Origin: Desulfobacteraceae bacterium UBA2174
GTDB taxonomy: Bacteria > Desulfobacterota > Desulfobacteria > Desulfobacterales > UBA2174
DNA: 64,000 nt
Direction: 5' to 3'
Assembly: GCA_002327445.1 (NCBI GenBank)
Contig: DCWA01000019.1
Span: 1-64,000 of the forward strand
Shown here: piece after piece, positions 25,521-34,514 of the stretch
How positions within the stretch are numbered: position 1 is the first letter of the stretch
How the letters are laid out: each line of letters opens with the position of its first letter
Notes under the pieces: generated by a model
The model's database searches: none
Told to the model about the DNA's origin: nothing
What the model saw: only the letters and a program-made list of their open reading frames with translations
Made by a program: the position numbers and the translations under genes

Positions 25521-27074
25521 ATGAGCCTGGTGCAAGACAAGATTCAGGAACTGGAGCAGCGAGCCGCCGCGATCCGGCAGATGGGAGGTGAAGCCGCGGT
25601 GGCCAAGCACAAGGAAAAGGGGCGGCTCACGGCCCGGGAGCGCCTGGCGGCCCTCTTCGACCCGGACACGTTCCGGGAGATCGACATGTTCGTCACCCAC
25701 CGTTGCGTAAATTTCGGGATGCAGGATGTCGAGATTCCCGGCGACGGCGTCATCACCGGTCATGGGCTGGTGGACGGCCGGCCCGTTTTTGCCTTCGCCC
25801 AGGATTTCACCAGCCGGGCCGGCAGCCTCGGGGAAATGCACGCCAAAAAGATCTGCAAGGTGATGGACCTGGCGCTCAAGGCCGGGGTGCCCTTCGTCGG
25901 GCTCAACGACTCCGGCGGCGCACGGATTCAGGAAGGGGTCGACGCCTTGTCCGGTTACGGGCAGATCTTTTACCGCAATTCCCAGGCCTCGGGCACCATC
26001 CCCCAGATTTCGGCCATCATGGGGCCGACGGCCGGCGGTGCGGTCTATTCGCCGGCCATGACCGATTTCATCTTCATGGTCAAGAACACCAGCTACATGT
26101 TCATCACCGGCCCCGAGGTGATCAAGTCGGTCACCGGCGAGGAAATCACCTTCGAGGACCTCGGCGGCGCCATGACCCACAACGAAAAGAGCGGGGTGGC
26201 GCACTTCGCCTGCGATTCGGACGCCGAGGCGCTGGCGCAGATCCGCGGCCTGCTGTCCTATCTGCCGTCCAACAACATGGAAGATCCGCCCCGGGTGCCG
26301 TGCACCGACGACCCTCGGCGCACCGATCCGGCCCTGGACGCCATCGTGCCCGACATTCCCAACCAGTCCTACGACATGAAGGACGTGATCCGCTCCATCG
26401 TGGACAACGGAGATTTCTTCGAACCCCACCAGTACTTCGCCCGGAACATGGTGGTCTGTTTCGCCCGGCTCAACGGGCGCACCATCGGCATCATCGCCAA
26501 CCAGCCGAAGATGTTGGCCGGCTGCCTGGACATCGACGCCTCGGACAAGGCCACGCGCTTCATCCGGTTCTGCGATGCCTTCAACATTCCGATGCTCACC
26601 ATCGCCGACGTGCCCGGCTACCTGCCCGGCAGCCAGCAGGAGTGGGGCGGGATCATCCGCCACGGCGCCAAGCTGCTCTGGTGCTACTCGGAGGCCACGG
26701 TGCCCAAGCTCCTGCTGGTCACCCGCAAGGATTACGGCGGCTCTTACCTGGCCATGTGCAGCAAGGACCTCGGGGCCGACATGGCCTTCGCCTGGCCCAC
26801 GGCGGAGATCGCCGTGATGGGGGCCGCCGGTGCCGCCAACATCATCCATCGCAAGGAGATCAAGGGTGCCGCGGACCCGGCGGCCAAGCGCAAGGAAAAG
26901 ATCGCCGAGTACGAAACCCTCTTCTCCAATCCTTACTGCGCCGCGGCGCGGGGCTACGTGGACGACGTGATCGCGCCCCGGGACAGCCGGCCGCGGCTCA
27001 TCGAGGCCCTGGAGATCATGTGCAGCAAACGCGAACTGCGACCGCCCAAGAAACACGGCAACATTCCGATGTAG
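25521..27074 (+). CDS. Acyl-CoA carboxyltransferase, 12S/PccB-type subunit
   Basis: A 517-residue carboxyltransferase that moves CO2 between carboxybiotin and propionyl-CoA. The family motifs for the two crotonase-like halves are present: PFVGLNDSGGARIQEGVDAL with MGPTAGGAVYSPAM in the first, and DVPGYLPGSQQEWGGIIRHG with AWPTAEIAVMGAAGAAN in the second. No biotin carboxylase gene is nearby; instead a 5S/biotin-carrier fusion follows, so it most likely acts as the 12S part of a methylmalonyl-CoA:pyruvate transcarboxylase. A Na+-pumping decarboxylase is less likely, as no membrane beta subunit is present. Confidence 0.93.
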   Translation: MSLVQDKIQELEQRAAAIRQMGGEAAVAKHKEKGRLTARERLAALFDPDTFREIDMFVTHRCVNFGMQDVEIPGDGVITGHGLVDGRPVFAFAQDFTSRAGSLGEMHAKKICKVMDLALKAGVPFVGLNDSGGARIQEGVDALSGYGQIFYRNSQASGTIPQISAIMGPTAGGAVYSPAMTDFIFMVKNTSYMFITGPEVIKSVTGEEITFEDLGGAMTHNEKSGVAHFACDSDAEALAQIRGLLSYLPSNNMEDPPRVPCTDDPRRTDPALDAIVPDIPNQSYDMKDVIRSIVDNGDFFEPHQYFARNMVVCFARLNGRTIGIIANQPKMLAGCLDIDASDKATRFIRFCDAFNIPMLTIADVPGYLPGSQQEWGGIIRHGAKLLWCYSEATVPKLLLVTRKDYGGSYLAMCSKDLGADMAFAWPTAEIAVMGAAGAANIIHRKEIKGAADPAAKRKEKIAEYETLFSNPYCAAARGYVDDVIAPRDSRPRLIEALEIMCSKRELRPPKKHGNIPM

Positions 27075-27112
27075 CCGCCGGGCCAAACGCGATGTCAAAG
27101 ACGGGAGCAACC

Positions 27113-27334
27113 ATGGATACCAAGAAGATGGCGGCCGTCGGCGCGGCGGTCTTGCAATACATCCGCAGCGAGGAGGAGGCCCTCATGGCCAGCCTGTCGC
27201 TGGCACGGATGGCGGCGCCAGCCCCCCAGATCCCGCTGGCAGCCAAACCCTGGGCGTTCAATGGCCGGCAGCAGCAGATGGAGATGCGCAACCTGATGCA
27301 GCTGCGGATCTTCGCCGGGGCAAGGCTCAGATAA
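27113..27334 (+). CDS. Small conserved carboxyltransferase-associated protein
   Basis: A 73-residue soluble protein starting MDTKKMAAVGAAVLQYIRSE and ending in PWAFNGRQQQMEMRNLMQLR. The tryptophan-x-x-x-GRQ-x-QM ending resembles the C-terminal tails of delta/OadG-type subunits of biotin-dependent decarboxylases, but no membrane helix is present. A GGGAG ribosome site precedes ATG 27113. Its place between the 12S and 5S/1.3S genes suggests a small structural subunit of the transcarboxylase. Biochemical role not recognised. Confidence 0.65.
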   Translation: MDTKKMAAVGAAVLQYIRSEEEALMASLSLARMAAPAPQIPLAAKPWAFNGRQQQMEMRNLMQLRIFAGARLR

Positions 27335-27339
27335 AAAAA

Positions 27340-27480
27340 AGTTACAAGTGACGAGTGAGCTAAAGTGACTAAAGTGAAGCCGCGCCCCGGGAGGCGGCTC
27401 TCTACAAGAAGAAAACAGGCGCGAAGCGCTTCCACAACTTTAGCTCACTTTAGGCATTCGACACTTTAGCTCACTTTTCT
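27340..27480. repeat. CACTTTAG-type repeat, locus 2
   Basis: Left part AAGTGACGAGTGAGCTAAAG then TGACTAAAGT, core GGCGCGAAGCGCTTCC (27418-27433), right part ACTTTAGCTCACTTTAGGCA then ACACTTTAGCTCACTTT. Left and right parts are complementary in pattern, so the whole could fold into a long hairpin between the small subunit gene and the 5S gene. Confidence 0.75.
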
Positions 27481-27506
27481 TTCGATTTTTTTAAAAGGAG
27501 AATCCC

Positions 27507-29555
27507 ATGAGCGACCACGACCAGTTGAAATTGACGGCGATGAACTATGCTCCGGACCGTCCCAAGGCGGACAACCCGGTCAAGATCGAGGATTTGAGTC
27601 TGCGTGACGGTCACCAGAGCCTGTTCGCCACCCGCGGGCGCACCGAGGACATGATTCCGGTGGCCGAGCTGATGGACCAGGTGGGTTTCTGGGCCATGGA
27701 GGTCTGGGGCGGCGCGACCTTCGACACGATGCACCGGTTCTTGAACGAGGATCCCTGGGAGCGGATCCGCACCCTGAAGCGCTACATCAAGAAAACGCCG
27801 TTTTCGATGCTGCTGCGCGGTCAAAATCTGGTGGGCTACCGCAACTACGCCGATGACGTGGCCGAGGTCTTCGTGGAACGGGCCGCGGAAAACGGGATGG
27901 ACATCTTCCGGACCTTCGACGCCCTCAACGACTACCGCAATTTCGAGACCGTAGTGCCGGTGATCAAGCGTTGCGGCAAGCATTTCCAGGGCTGCATCTG
28001 CTACAGCCTCACCGAGCCGCGTCTCGGCGGTGAGGTGTATAACATCGATTACTATGTCTCCAAGGCCAAGGACTTGCAGGCCATGGGGGCCGACAGCGTC
28101 TGCATCAAGGACATGGCCGGTCTCATCGCGCCCTACGACGCCTACGCGATCGTCAAGGCGATCAAGCAGGTGGTGACAGTGCCGGTTCACCTGCATAGCC
28201 ACTTCACCTCGGGCATGAGCGCCATGAGCCACCTGAAGGCCATCGAGGCGGGGGTGGATATCGTGGACACCTGCATGTCGCCATACGCCTTCCGCACGAG
28301 CCACCCGGCCATCGAGCCGCTGGTGATGGGCCTGATCGGCACCAACCGCGACACGGGCTTCGACATCCGGCTCCTGGCCCGGATCAACGACATTTTGGAG
28401 AAGCAGGTGATGCCGAAGTACCGGCACCTGCTTGACGACACCAAGATGTCGATCATCGACATCAACGTGCTGCTGCACCAGACCCCGGGCGGGATGTTGA
28501 GCAACCTGGTCAACCAGTTGCGCGAGATGGACAAACTGGACAAGATCGACGAGGTCTTCAAGGAGTTGCCGCGGGTGCGCAGGGAACTGGGGCAGGTGCC
28601 GCTGGTGACCCCGACCAGCCAGATCGTGGGGATCCAGACGGTCAACAACGTGCTCTTCGACGACGAGAACGAGCGCTACAAGATGATCACCGCCCAGGTG
28701 AAGGACCTGTGCTACGGCCTGTACGGCAAGACGGCGATCCCCATCGACCCGGAGGTCCAGAAGAAGGCATTGAAGGGTTACGCCCGGGGCGAGGAGCCCA
28801 TCACCTGCCGCCCGGCCGAGGTTCTGGAGCCCGAGCTGCCCAAAGCCAAAAAAGAGATCGGCGACTTGGCGGTGGATACCGACGACCTGATCACGTACGC
28901 CCTGTATCCCGTGACGGGCAAACGCTTCCTCAACTGGAAGTACGGCAAGGAGCCGGTGCCCGAGGAGGTGCGTCCCATCACCCTGGAGCAGGTGCACCAA
29001 CGCCAGGAATTGGTCAAGAAGGCGCTGGCCGGCGAATTGGTGGAAAAGCCCGCCAAGGAGGCCCCGGAAAAGAGCGCCTCGGCCCGGACCTTCAACGTCT
29101 TCGTGGACGGCGAATACTTCGAGGTGGGCGTCGACGAGGTGGGGGGCAGCCCGGTGCTGAGCTACATCCAGCAGATGTCGATGATGCCGACGGCGCCGAT
29201 GGCGCCGATGGCCGCCGTGCCGATTGCCGCCGCGCCGATGGCGGCGGCACCGAAACCGGCCCCTGCGGCGCCGGCGCCTCGGCCGGCCCCGGAAGCCAAG
29301 GCGGAAGCCTCCAAGGCGGCAGCGCCGGCGGGCGCGGTCTCCGGAACTCCGCTCACCGCGCCCATGCCGGGGATGATCGTCAGCGTGGCCAAGAATGTGG
29401 GCGACACCGTGGAAAAGGGCGATACGGTGATCGTGCTGGAGGCGATGAAGATGGAAAACGCCCTGCCGGCGCCGGTGAGCGGGAAGATCAAGGCGATCAA
29501 CGTGGCCCAGGGCGCCAGCGTGGCCAAGGGGGCCGTGCTGGCGGTGATCGGCTAG
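27507..29555 (+). CDS. Transcarboxylase 5S subunit fused to biotin carrier (pyruvate/oxaloacetate carboxyltransferase)
   Basis: A 682-residue fusion. Residues 1-480 form the DRE-TIM-type carboxyltransferase and PYC/OADA domains (IEDLSLRDGHQSLFATRGRT, metal site HLHSHFTSG) acting on oxaloacetate and pyruvate. A Pro/Ala-rich linker (about 560-610) leads to a biotinyl domain with EAMKMEN, biotinylated at K648. With the 12S subunit it would transfer CO2 from oxaloacetate to propionyl-CoA. Fusion of 5S with the 1.3S carrier mirrors oxaloacetate decarboxylase alpha subunits. An AAAAGGAG ribosome site precedes ATG 27507. Confidence 0.94.
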   Translation: MSDHDQLKLTAMNYAPDRPKADNPVKIEDLSLRDGHQSLFATRGRTEDMIPVAELMDQVGFWAMEVWGGATFDTMHRFLNEDPWERIRTLKRYIKKTPFSMLLRGQNLVGYRNYADDVAEVFVERAAENGMDIFRTFDALNDYRNFETVVPVIKRCGKHFQGCICYSLTEPRLGGEVYNIDYYVSKAKDLQAMGADSVCIKDMAGLIAPYDAYAIVKAIKQVVTVPVHLHSHFTSGMSAMSHLKAIEAGVDIVDTCMSPYAFRTSHPAIEPLVMGLIGTNRDTGFDIRLLARINDILEKQVMPKYRHLLDDTKMSIIDINVLLHQTPGGMLSNLVNQLREMDKLDKIDEVFKELPRVRRELGQVPLVTPTSQIVGIQTVNNVLFDDENERYKMITAQVKDLCYGLYGKTAIPIDPEVQKKALKGYARGEEPITCRPAEVLEPELPKAKKEIGDLAVDTDDLITYALYPVTGKRFLNWKYGKEPVPEEVRPITLEQVHQRQELVKKALAGELVEKPAKEAPEKSASARTFNVFVDGEYFEVGVDEVGGSPVLSYIQQMSMMPTAPMAPMAAVPIAAAPMAAAPKPAPAAPAPRPAPEAKAEASKAAAPAGAVSGTPLTAPMPGMIVSVAKNVGDTVEKGDTVIVLEAMKMENALPAPVSGKIKAINVAQGASVAKGAVLAVIG

Positions 29556-29556
29556 C

Positions 29557-29710
29557 AAAGTGCCTAAAGTTACGAGTGCCTACAGTTGCAAGTGCCTAAA
29601 GTGACGAGTGACTAAAGTGCCTAAAGTTAAGGAATTCTGCCATCTCAAATACAGGGGGGCAGTGCCCCCCTTAACTTTAGGTCCCTTTGGTCCCTGAAGT
29701 CCTTTACGTC
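29557..29710. repeat. AGTGCCTAAAGT-type repeat, locus 3
   Basis: Starts at the 5S stop codon: AAAGTGCCTAAAGTTACGAG, then TGCAAGTGCCTAAAGTGACG and GACTAAAGTGCCTAAAGTTA. After a GGGGGGCAGTGCCCCCC hairpin the complementary side reads ACTTTAGGTCCCTTTGGTCC. The core seen at the other loci is absent here. Confidence 0.75.
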
Positions 29711-29741
29711 CTTTTCCCAAAAGTTTCACAAGGAGTTAAAA

Positions 29742-30902
29742 ATGAAAATCCACGAATACCAGGCCAAGGAGCTTTTTGGCCGGTACGATGTCCCCATCCC
29801 CGCGGGGCGGGCCGCCTTTTCGGTCGACGAGGCCGTGGCTGCCGCAGATGCCCTCGGGGGGTATCCGGTGGTCGTCAAGGCCCAGATCCACGCCGGCGGC
29901 CGCGGGAAGGGCGGCGGCGTGAAGCTGGCCCGTAGCGCCGGGGATGTGACGACGGTGGCCGGACAGATCCTCGGCATGACCCTGGTGACCCATCAGACCG
30001 GGCCTGAAGGCCGGCTGGTCAAAAAGGTGCTGGTGGAGCAGGGCCTCGATATCGCCAAGGAGCTGTACCTGAGCCTCCTGCCCGACCGCGGCAGCGCCAA
30101 GTACCTCATCATGGCCAGCGAGGCGGGCGGGATGGACATCGAGAAAGTGGCTGCCGAAACGCCGGAAAAGATCGTCAAGGTATGGGTCGATCCGCTCATC
30201 GGGCTCCAGTCCTTTCATGTGCGCGAGGTCGGTTTCGGCCTGAACCTGCCGCCGGCGGCGATGAAGCCGTTTACCAAGCTGCTGACGAACCTGTTCAGGC
30301 TCTTTGTCGAGCTGGATTGCTCCCTGGTGGAAATCAACCCCTTGGTGCTTACCGCCGACGACCGGGTCCTGGCCCTGGACGCCAAAATCAACTTCGACGA
30401 CAACGCCCTCTATCGCCACAAGGACATCCTCGCGTACCGCGACCTGGACGAGGAAGATCCCCTGGAGGTGGAGGCCTCGGCCCACCACCTCAACTATATC
30501 AAACTCGATGGCAACGTGGGCAACATGGTCAACGGCGCCGGCCTGGCCATGGCGACCATGGACATCATCAAGCGCGCCGGGGCATCGCCGGCCAATTTTC
30601 TGGACGTCGGCGGCGGGGCCAGCGCCGAGATGGTGGAGAACGGTTTCCGCATCATCCTCTCGGACCCCAACGTCAAGGGGATTTTGATCAACATCTTCGG
30701 CGGCATCCTGCGCTGCGACGTGCTGGCCCAAGGGGTGGTGGAAGCCGCCAAGAAGACCAGGGTCAGCGTGCCGGTGGTCGTGCGCATGGAGGGGACCAAC
30801 GTCGAGGAGGGACGGCGCATCCTGGCCGAATCGGGACTCGACCTGACCGGTGCGGTGGATCTGAAGGATGCGGCGGCCAAAGTGGCCAGTATTGTGAAGT
30901 GA
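29742..30902 (+). CDS. sucC: Succinyl-CoA synthetase, beta subunit
   Basis: A 386-residue ATP-grasp subunit that, with SucD, interconverts succinyl-CoA and succinate with substrate-level ATP formation. It opens with MKIHEYQAKELFGRYDVPIP, has KAQIHAGGRGKGGGVKLA in the nucleotide loop and VEINPLVLTADDRVLALDAK and NIFGGILRCDVLA further on. Length matches ADP-forming enzymes. AAGGAG precedes the start. It sits between two repeat arrays, and the first repeat unit overlaps its TGA stop. Confidence 0.97.
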   Translation: MKIHEYQAKELFGRYDVPIPAGRAAFSVDEAVAAADALGGYPVVVKAQIHAGGRGKGGGVKLARSAGDVTTVAGQILGMTLVTHQTGPEGRLVKKVLVEQGLDIAKELYLSLLPDRGSAKYLIMASEAGGMDIEKVAAETPEKIVKVWVDPLIGLQSFHVREVGFGLNLPPAAMKPFTKLLTNLFRLFVELDCSLVEINPLVLTADDRVLALDAKINFDDNALYRHKDILAYRDLDEEDPLEVEASAHHLNYIKLDGNVGNMVNGAGLAMATMDIIKRAGASPANFLDVGGGASAEMVENGFRIILSDPNVKGILINIFGGILRCDVLAQGVVEAAKKTRVSVPVVVRMEGTNVEEGRRILAESGLDLTGAVDLKDAAAKVASIVK

Positions 30903-31137
30903 CTAAAGTTACGAGTGACTAAAGTTACGAGTGACTAAAGTGACTAAAGTTTAAAGTGGCTAAAGTTCTTTTAGGGGAAGGATTCGACGATTCAAATTGC
31001 CGGAGCGAAGCGACTCCTGAACTTTAGGCACTTTAGTTCACTTTAGGCACTTTAGTTCACTTTAGGCACTTTAGGCACTTTAGCTCACTTTAGGCACTTT
31101 AGCTCACTTTAGGCACTTTAGTTCATTTTAGACACTT
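30900..31137. repeat. CACTTTAGG tandem array with inverted left arm, locus 4
   Basis: The largest copy. The left arm repeats GTGACTAAAGTTACGAGTGA and ends near 30975; the core GGAGCGAAGCGACTCC is close to 31000-31016; the right arm has about a dozen back-to-back units CACTTTAGG or CACTTTAGTT/CT up to CACTTCC. The arms are mutually complementary, so a long cruciform or RNA hairpin between sucC and sucD is possible. No gene lies inside. Confidence 0.85.
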
Positions 31138-31157
31138 CCTATCCGAAAGGGTTTCGC

Positions 31158-32036
31158 ATGAGCATCTTCGTCAACGCAGACACCCGTGTCCTGGTGCAGG
31201 GCATCACCGGGCGCGAGGGGCAATTCCACACCCGCCAGTGCCTCGCCTATGGCACCCGGGTGGTGGCCGGGGTCACGCCGGGCAAGGGCGGGCAAAAAAT
31301 GGATGAGGTGCCGGTCTTCGACACCGTGCGTCAGGCCATGGCCGCCACCGGCGCCAACTGCAGCCTGATCTTCGTTCCGCCGCCCTTTGCCGCCGATGCC
31401 ATCCTGGAGTCGGCGGAAGCCGGCATATCGGTCATCGTGGCCATCACCGAAGGGATTCCGGTGATGGACATGCTGAAGGTCAAAAATTTCATTCAAAACA
31501 AGATGCTGCGCCTCATCGGGCCCAACTGCCCGGGGATCATCACGCCAGGTGCCTGCAAGATCGGCATCATGCCGGCGGCGATCCACAAACCCGGCGGCCC
31601 CATCGGGGTCGTTTCCCGTAGCGGGACACTGACCTACGAGGTAGTTCACCAGCTCACCGGCCAGGGGATCGGTCAGACCACTTGCATCGGCATCGGCGGC
31701 GATCCGGTCAACGGGACCAACTTCATCGACTGCCTCAAGGCGTTCGAAGAAGACCCGGATACCCGGGGCATCGTGATGGTGGGAGAGATCGGCGGTTCAG
31801 CCGAGGAAGAGGCCGCGGCCTGGATCGCGGCCAATGGGTCCAAGCCGGTGGTGGGGTTCATCGCCGGGCTCACCGCCCCCCCGGGCCGCCGCATGGGCCA
31901 CGCCGGGGCCATCGTCAGCGGGGGCAGCGGTACCGCCGAGGGCAAGATCGCTGCCATGCGACAGAGCGGGATCGCGGTCTGCGAGGACCTGGGCACCCTG
32001 GGCGAGATGTGCAAGAGGGTGTTTGGCAAAAGCTGA
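31158..32036 (+). CDS. sucD: Succinyl-CoA synthetase, alpha subunit
   Basis: A 292-residue CoA-binding subunit. It starts MSIFVNADTRVLVQGITGRE, has the CoA-binding region IGPNCPGIITPGACKIGIMP and the phosphorylated His248 in RRMGHAGAIVSGGSGTAEGK. Partner of SucC, together giving reversible succinyl-CoA to succinate conversion. AAAGGG precedes the ATG. Although separated from sucC by a 238-bp repeat array, orientation and pathway suggest one transcription unit. Confidence 0.97.
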   Translation: MSIFVNADTRVLVQGITGREGQFHTRQCLAYGTRVVAGVTPGKGGQKMDEVPVFDTVRQAMAATGANCSLIFVPPPFAADAILESAEAGISVIVAITEGIPVMDMLKVKNFIQNKMLRLIGPNCPGIITPGACKIGIMPAAIHKPGGPIGVVSRSGTLTYEVVHQLTGQGIGQTTCIGIGGDPVNGTNFIDCLKAFEEDPDTRGIVMVGEIGGSAEEEAAAWIAANGSKPVVGFIAGLTAPPGRRMGHAGAIVSGGSGTAEGKIAAMRQSGIAVCEDLGTLGEMCKRVFGKS

Positions 32037-32084
32037 AGCACCCTCTTTTTTACCGTCAAGACACCGCGTCGGAGCACAATGTCA

Positions 32085-32120
32085 GACAGGTCGGACCCAG
32101 CCGGACCGGTCTGACCTGTC
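32085..32120. other. Long hairpin between sucD and hypA
   Basis: GACAGGTCGGACC (32085-32097) and GGTCTGACCTGTC (32108-32120) match at 12 of 13 positions around a 10-base loop, followed by CGAAAAAG rather than a T-run. It may weakly terminate sucD transcription or stabilise the RNA end. Confidence 0.5.
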
Positions 32121-32156
32121 CGAAAAAGCAAACGCTTGAAACATTAAAGGGTTTTC

Positions 32157-32522
32157 ATGCACGAAATGGGTTTGGCTCTGGAAATCATCGATATCGCCAC
32201 GGCTTCGATCCCGGCCGATTTGGCCGGGACGCGGGTGGAGCGGATCAACCTCACCGTCGGCAAGCTCTCGGCCGTGGTGCCTGAAAGCCTGCGATTCTGC
32301 TTTCAGGTCGCCAGCCGTGAGACAGCGGTGGAGGGTGCCGAACTGCATATCGAGGAAGTCCCCGTGGTGGCGCGATGCAAGCAGTGCCGGCACGAGTGGA
32401 CCATCGATGAACCGGTGTTTCGTTGCCCGGCCTGCGACGCGACAACCATTGAGGTCGTATCGGGCCGGGAGCTGGACATCCGTTCCATCGAACTGGAAGA
32501 CAAAGAAGAAAAAGGACAGTAG
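32157..32522 (+). CDS. hypA: NiFe-hydrogenase nickel chaperone HypA
   Basis: A 121-residue protein with N-terminal MHEMGLALEIIDIA, whose His2 is the nickel ligand, and a zinc site of two CxxC pairs (RCKQCRHEW and RCPACDATT). HypA receives nickel from HypB and delivers it to the hydrogenase large subunit. The gene lies directly before hypB with a 2-bp gap. No hydrogenase structural gene is in the window, so the target enzyme is elsewhere. Confidence 0.96.
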   Translation: MHEMGLALEIIDIATASIPADLAGTRVERINLTVGKLSAVVPESLRFCFQVASRETAVEGAELHIEEVPVVARCKQCRHEWTIDEPVFRCPACDATTIEVVSGRELDIRSIELEDKEEKGQ

Positions 32523-32524
32523 AA

Positions 32525-33319
32525 ATGCCGTTTTCCCTGTTTCGCACCGTCATCCGCCGCCACCATGACCACGGCCGTCCCCATCACCATCCCCACGACC
32601 ACTCCCATGAGGATCATGAGACGGTGCGTTCCGGCGCGGGTCGGGAAATCAAGGTAGTGCGCCGGGTCCTGGACGCCAACGACCGGATGGCCCAGGCCAA
32701 CCGCCGCCTCTTCGCTGCGCACAACATCTTCGTGCTCAACGTGATGAGTTCCCCCGGATCCGGCAAGACCACCGTTTTGATGCGCACCTTGGGCCAGTTG
32801 ATGCCCGACCTGCGCTGCGCGGTGATCGTGGGCGACATCTGCTCTACCCTGGACGCCGACCGGTTGTCCGTTTCCGGGGCGCCAGTGGTTCAGGTCAACA
32901 CGGACGAATTCGGCGGCGACTGCCACCTGGCGGCCCACGTCATCGAACGGGCCGCAGCCGAGCTTCCGCTGGACGATCTCGATGTGCTGATCGTGGAAAA
33001 CGTGGGGAACCTCGTCTGCCCGGCGGAGTTCGACATCGGCGAGGACCGGCGCGTGGTGATCCTCAGCACCACCGAGGGCGAGGAGAAGCCGATCAAATAT
33101 CCGCTGATGTTCCGGCTCTGCCAGGCCACGCTGCTCAACAAGATCGACTTGCTCCCCTACCTGGATTACGACCGCCAGCTGGCGCTCAGGAACATCCGCC
33201 AGATCCAACCGGACATGTCCATCTTCGAACTCTCCGCCAAGACCGGCGAGGGCTTCGATCCCTGGATCGCCTGGCTCAGGTCCCAGATCGCTGCCAAGCG
33301 GGGCACCGCCAAGGGTTGA
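32525..33319 (+). CDS. hypB: Hydrogenase nickel incorporation GTPase HypB
   Basis: A 264-residue G3E GTPase. Walker A is SSPGSGKTTVLMRTL, the DNTD-like specificity region and NKIDLLPYL base motif are present, and the metal site CRAVIVGDI-type strand is kept. Residues 12-33 are a histidine-rich segment (HHDHGRPHHHPHDHSHEDHE) for nickel storage; the CxxCGC high-affinity nickel motif of E. coli HypB is absent. It works with HypA to load nickel. Confidence 0.95.
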   Translation: MPFSLFRTVIRRHHDHGRPHHHPHDHSHEDHETVRSGAGREIKVVRRVLDANDRMAQANRRLFAAHNIFVLNVMSSPGSGKTTVLMRTLGQLMPDLRCAVIVGDICSTLDADRLSVSGAPVVQVNTDEFGGDCHLAAHVIERAAAELPLDDLDVLIVENVGNLVCPAEFDIGEDRRVVILSTTEGEEKPIKYPLMFRLCQATLLNKIDLLPYLDYDRQLALRNIRQIQPDMSIFELSAKTGEGFDPWIAWLRSQIAAKRGTAKG

Positions 33320-33362
33320 TGGCGGACGGATTCCCTCAATCGCACCGCCGTGGCGCCAGCCG

Positions 33363-34514
33363 CTAGAAGCGATACATGGCGGCCACCGGATGTTGGTCGG
33401 GAACTTCCGCCGGCGGGACGGCGTATACCGTTCCTCCCTTGAGCAGGCATTGAATCGCCGCCAGGTCGAGCAGATCCCCGTCTCCGACTTCAGGCGTCGA
33501 ATGGATTTCACAGCGGTTCAGCTGCGGGTCGCAGCGGCCCCATACCTGGACCCCGACGGCGACAAACAGGGTCCCCACCCTTCCATGATGGGCCGCCAGT
33601 ACCGCTTCTTCCACGTTGCTGGTGGTCTGGCCCGTGCCGGCGAGGCGGCGATATCGGTCGGCGGCCTCCTCCCGTTCCCCCTTGAACACGGGTTCCACCA
33701 ACGGCCATGCCTGCCCGTGAAGCTCTTCGGGTTTCAATCCTTCCGGACTTCCCGCCACGCCTTCCGCTATCAGGTGCGCATAGGTGTTGGCCTCCCGGTA
33801 GAGCGGAAACAGGGAATCGACCCCGGCCAGCACCAGGGGCGCCTTGGCGTCGCCGAGTACCTCGCGGAGTTTTCTGTCGATCATTCGGAACCAGCGAGCC
33901 AGCTTGTCCTTGTTTTCCTTGCTGAGATCGTGGCCGAAGAACATGGCCGCACGCTCTCCGGCGCCGGACGGAGGGCCGGTGTGAGATTGCAACTGCCTTT
34001 CCGTGGCAGTTTCCCCCGCGGATTCGGCGAGGCTGAGGGGCAAGTCTCCCAGTTCGACTTCGAAGGCGGTTTGGCGGGTGGCTTCGAGCAGCCGCACCCG
34101 GTTTTGACTCAGGGCCAGGATGAAAAAGCGACTGTCGCTGGTGAGCAGGGAGAGCAGGGGTTTGATGTGGAATCGTTCCGAAACCACCAGGGTTTCTTCG
34201 AAGGTCACCGGAAGGCGGAAGGCATGGATGCCATCGACGGAAAAAAAAACCGCCAACCCGTCGCTGCGGCTTTTCCAGAACCCTCCATCCTGCAGCAGTT
34301 GGTAGGCGTTCTTGAGCCGGTCGCGCACCTCGGGGGTGCGTAGCCCCTGGGTCAGGAAGCGGTTTTCCGCCTCCCGCAGCAGGTTCTTGAAGCGGATCCG
34401 ATCCTGCTCCGCTTCGCGCCCGGCGCGATGGGTCGGCATGTAAAGGGAGACGCACCAGTTAAAACGGGTTTCCAAAAAGCGCTCTTTCAGTTCTTCGAGG
34501 GTGATCCTATCCAT
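33363..34514 (-). CDS. Archaeo-eukaryotic release factor-like protein (baeRF family)
   Basis: A 383-residue soluble protein resembling the bacterial eRF1-like baeRF family 3. It begins MDRITLEELKERFLETRFNW with VSLYMPTHRAGREAEQDRIR following, has FWKSRSDGLAVFFS in the first third and, at the C-terminus, the line EEAVLAAHHGRVGTLFVAVG. These proteins are predicted from comparative work to act on stalled ribosomes or in translation stress; no experiment is known to me. AAGGAG precedes ATG 34514. It is a single gene between hypB (convergent) and nifS (same strand, 181 bp away). Confidence 0.75.
   Translation of the reverse strand: MDRITLEELKERFLETRFNWCVSLYMPTHRAGREAEQDRIRFKNLLREAENRFLTQGLRTPEVRDRLKNAYQLLQDGGFWKSRSDGLAVFFSVDGIHAFRLPVTFEETLVVSERFHIKPLLSLLTSDSRFFILALSQNRVRLLEATRQTAFEVELGDLPLSLAESAGETATERQLQSHTGPPSGAGERAAMFFGHDLSKENKDKLARWFRMIDRKLREVLGDAKAPLVLAGVDSLFPLYREANTYAHLIAEGVAGSPEGLKPEELHGQAWPLVEPVFKGEREEAADRYRRLAGTGQTTSNVEEAVLAAHHGRVGTLFVAVGVQVWGRCDPQLNRCEIHSTPEVGDGDLLDLAAIQCLLKGGTVYAVPPAEVPDQHPVAAMYRF

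Noticed and set aside
27471..29558. Very long open frame opposite the 5S/biotin carrier gene
   Set aside because: High-GC codon bias leaves antisense frames open; it has no domain, ribosome site or plausible composition (His/Arg/Gly-rich). The same holds for long antisense frames over the mutase, fadN and recBCD genes.
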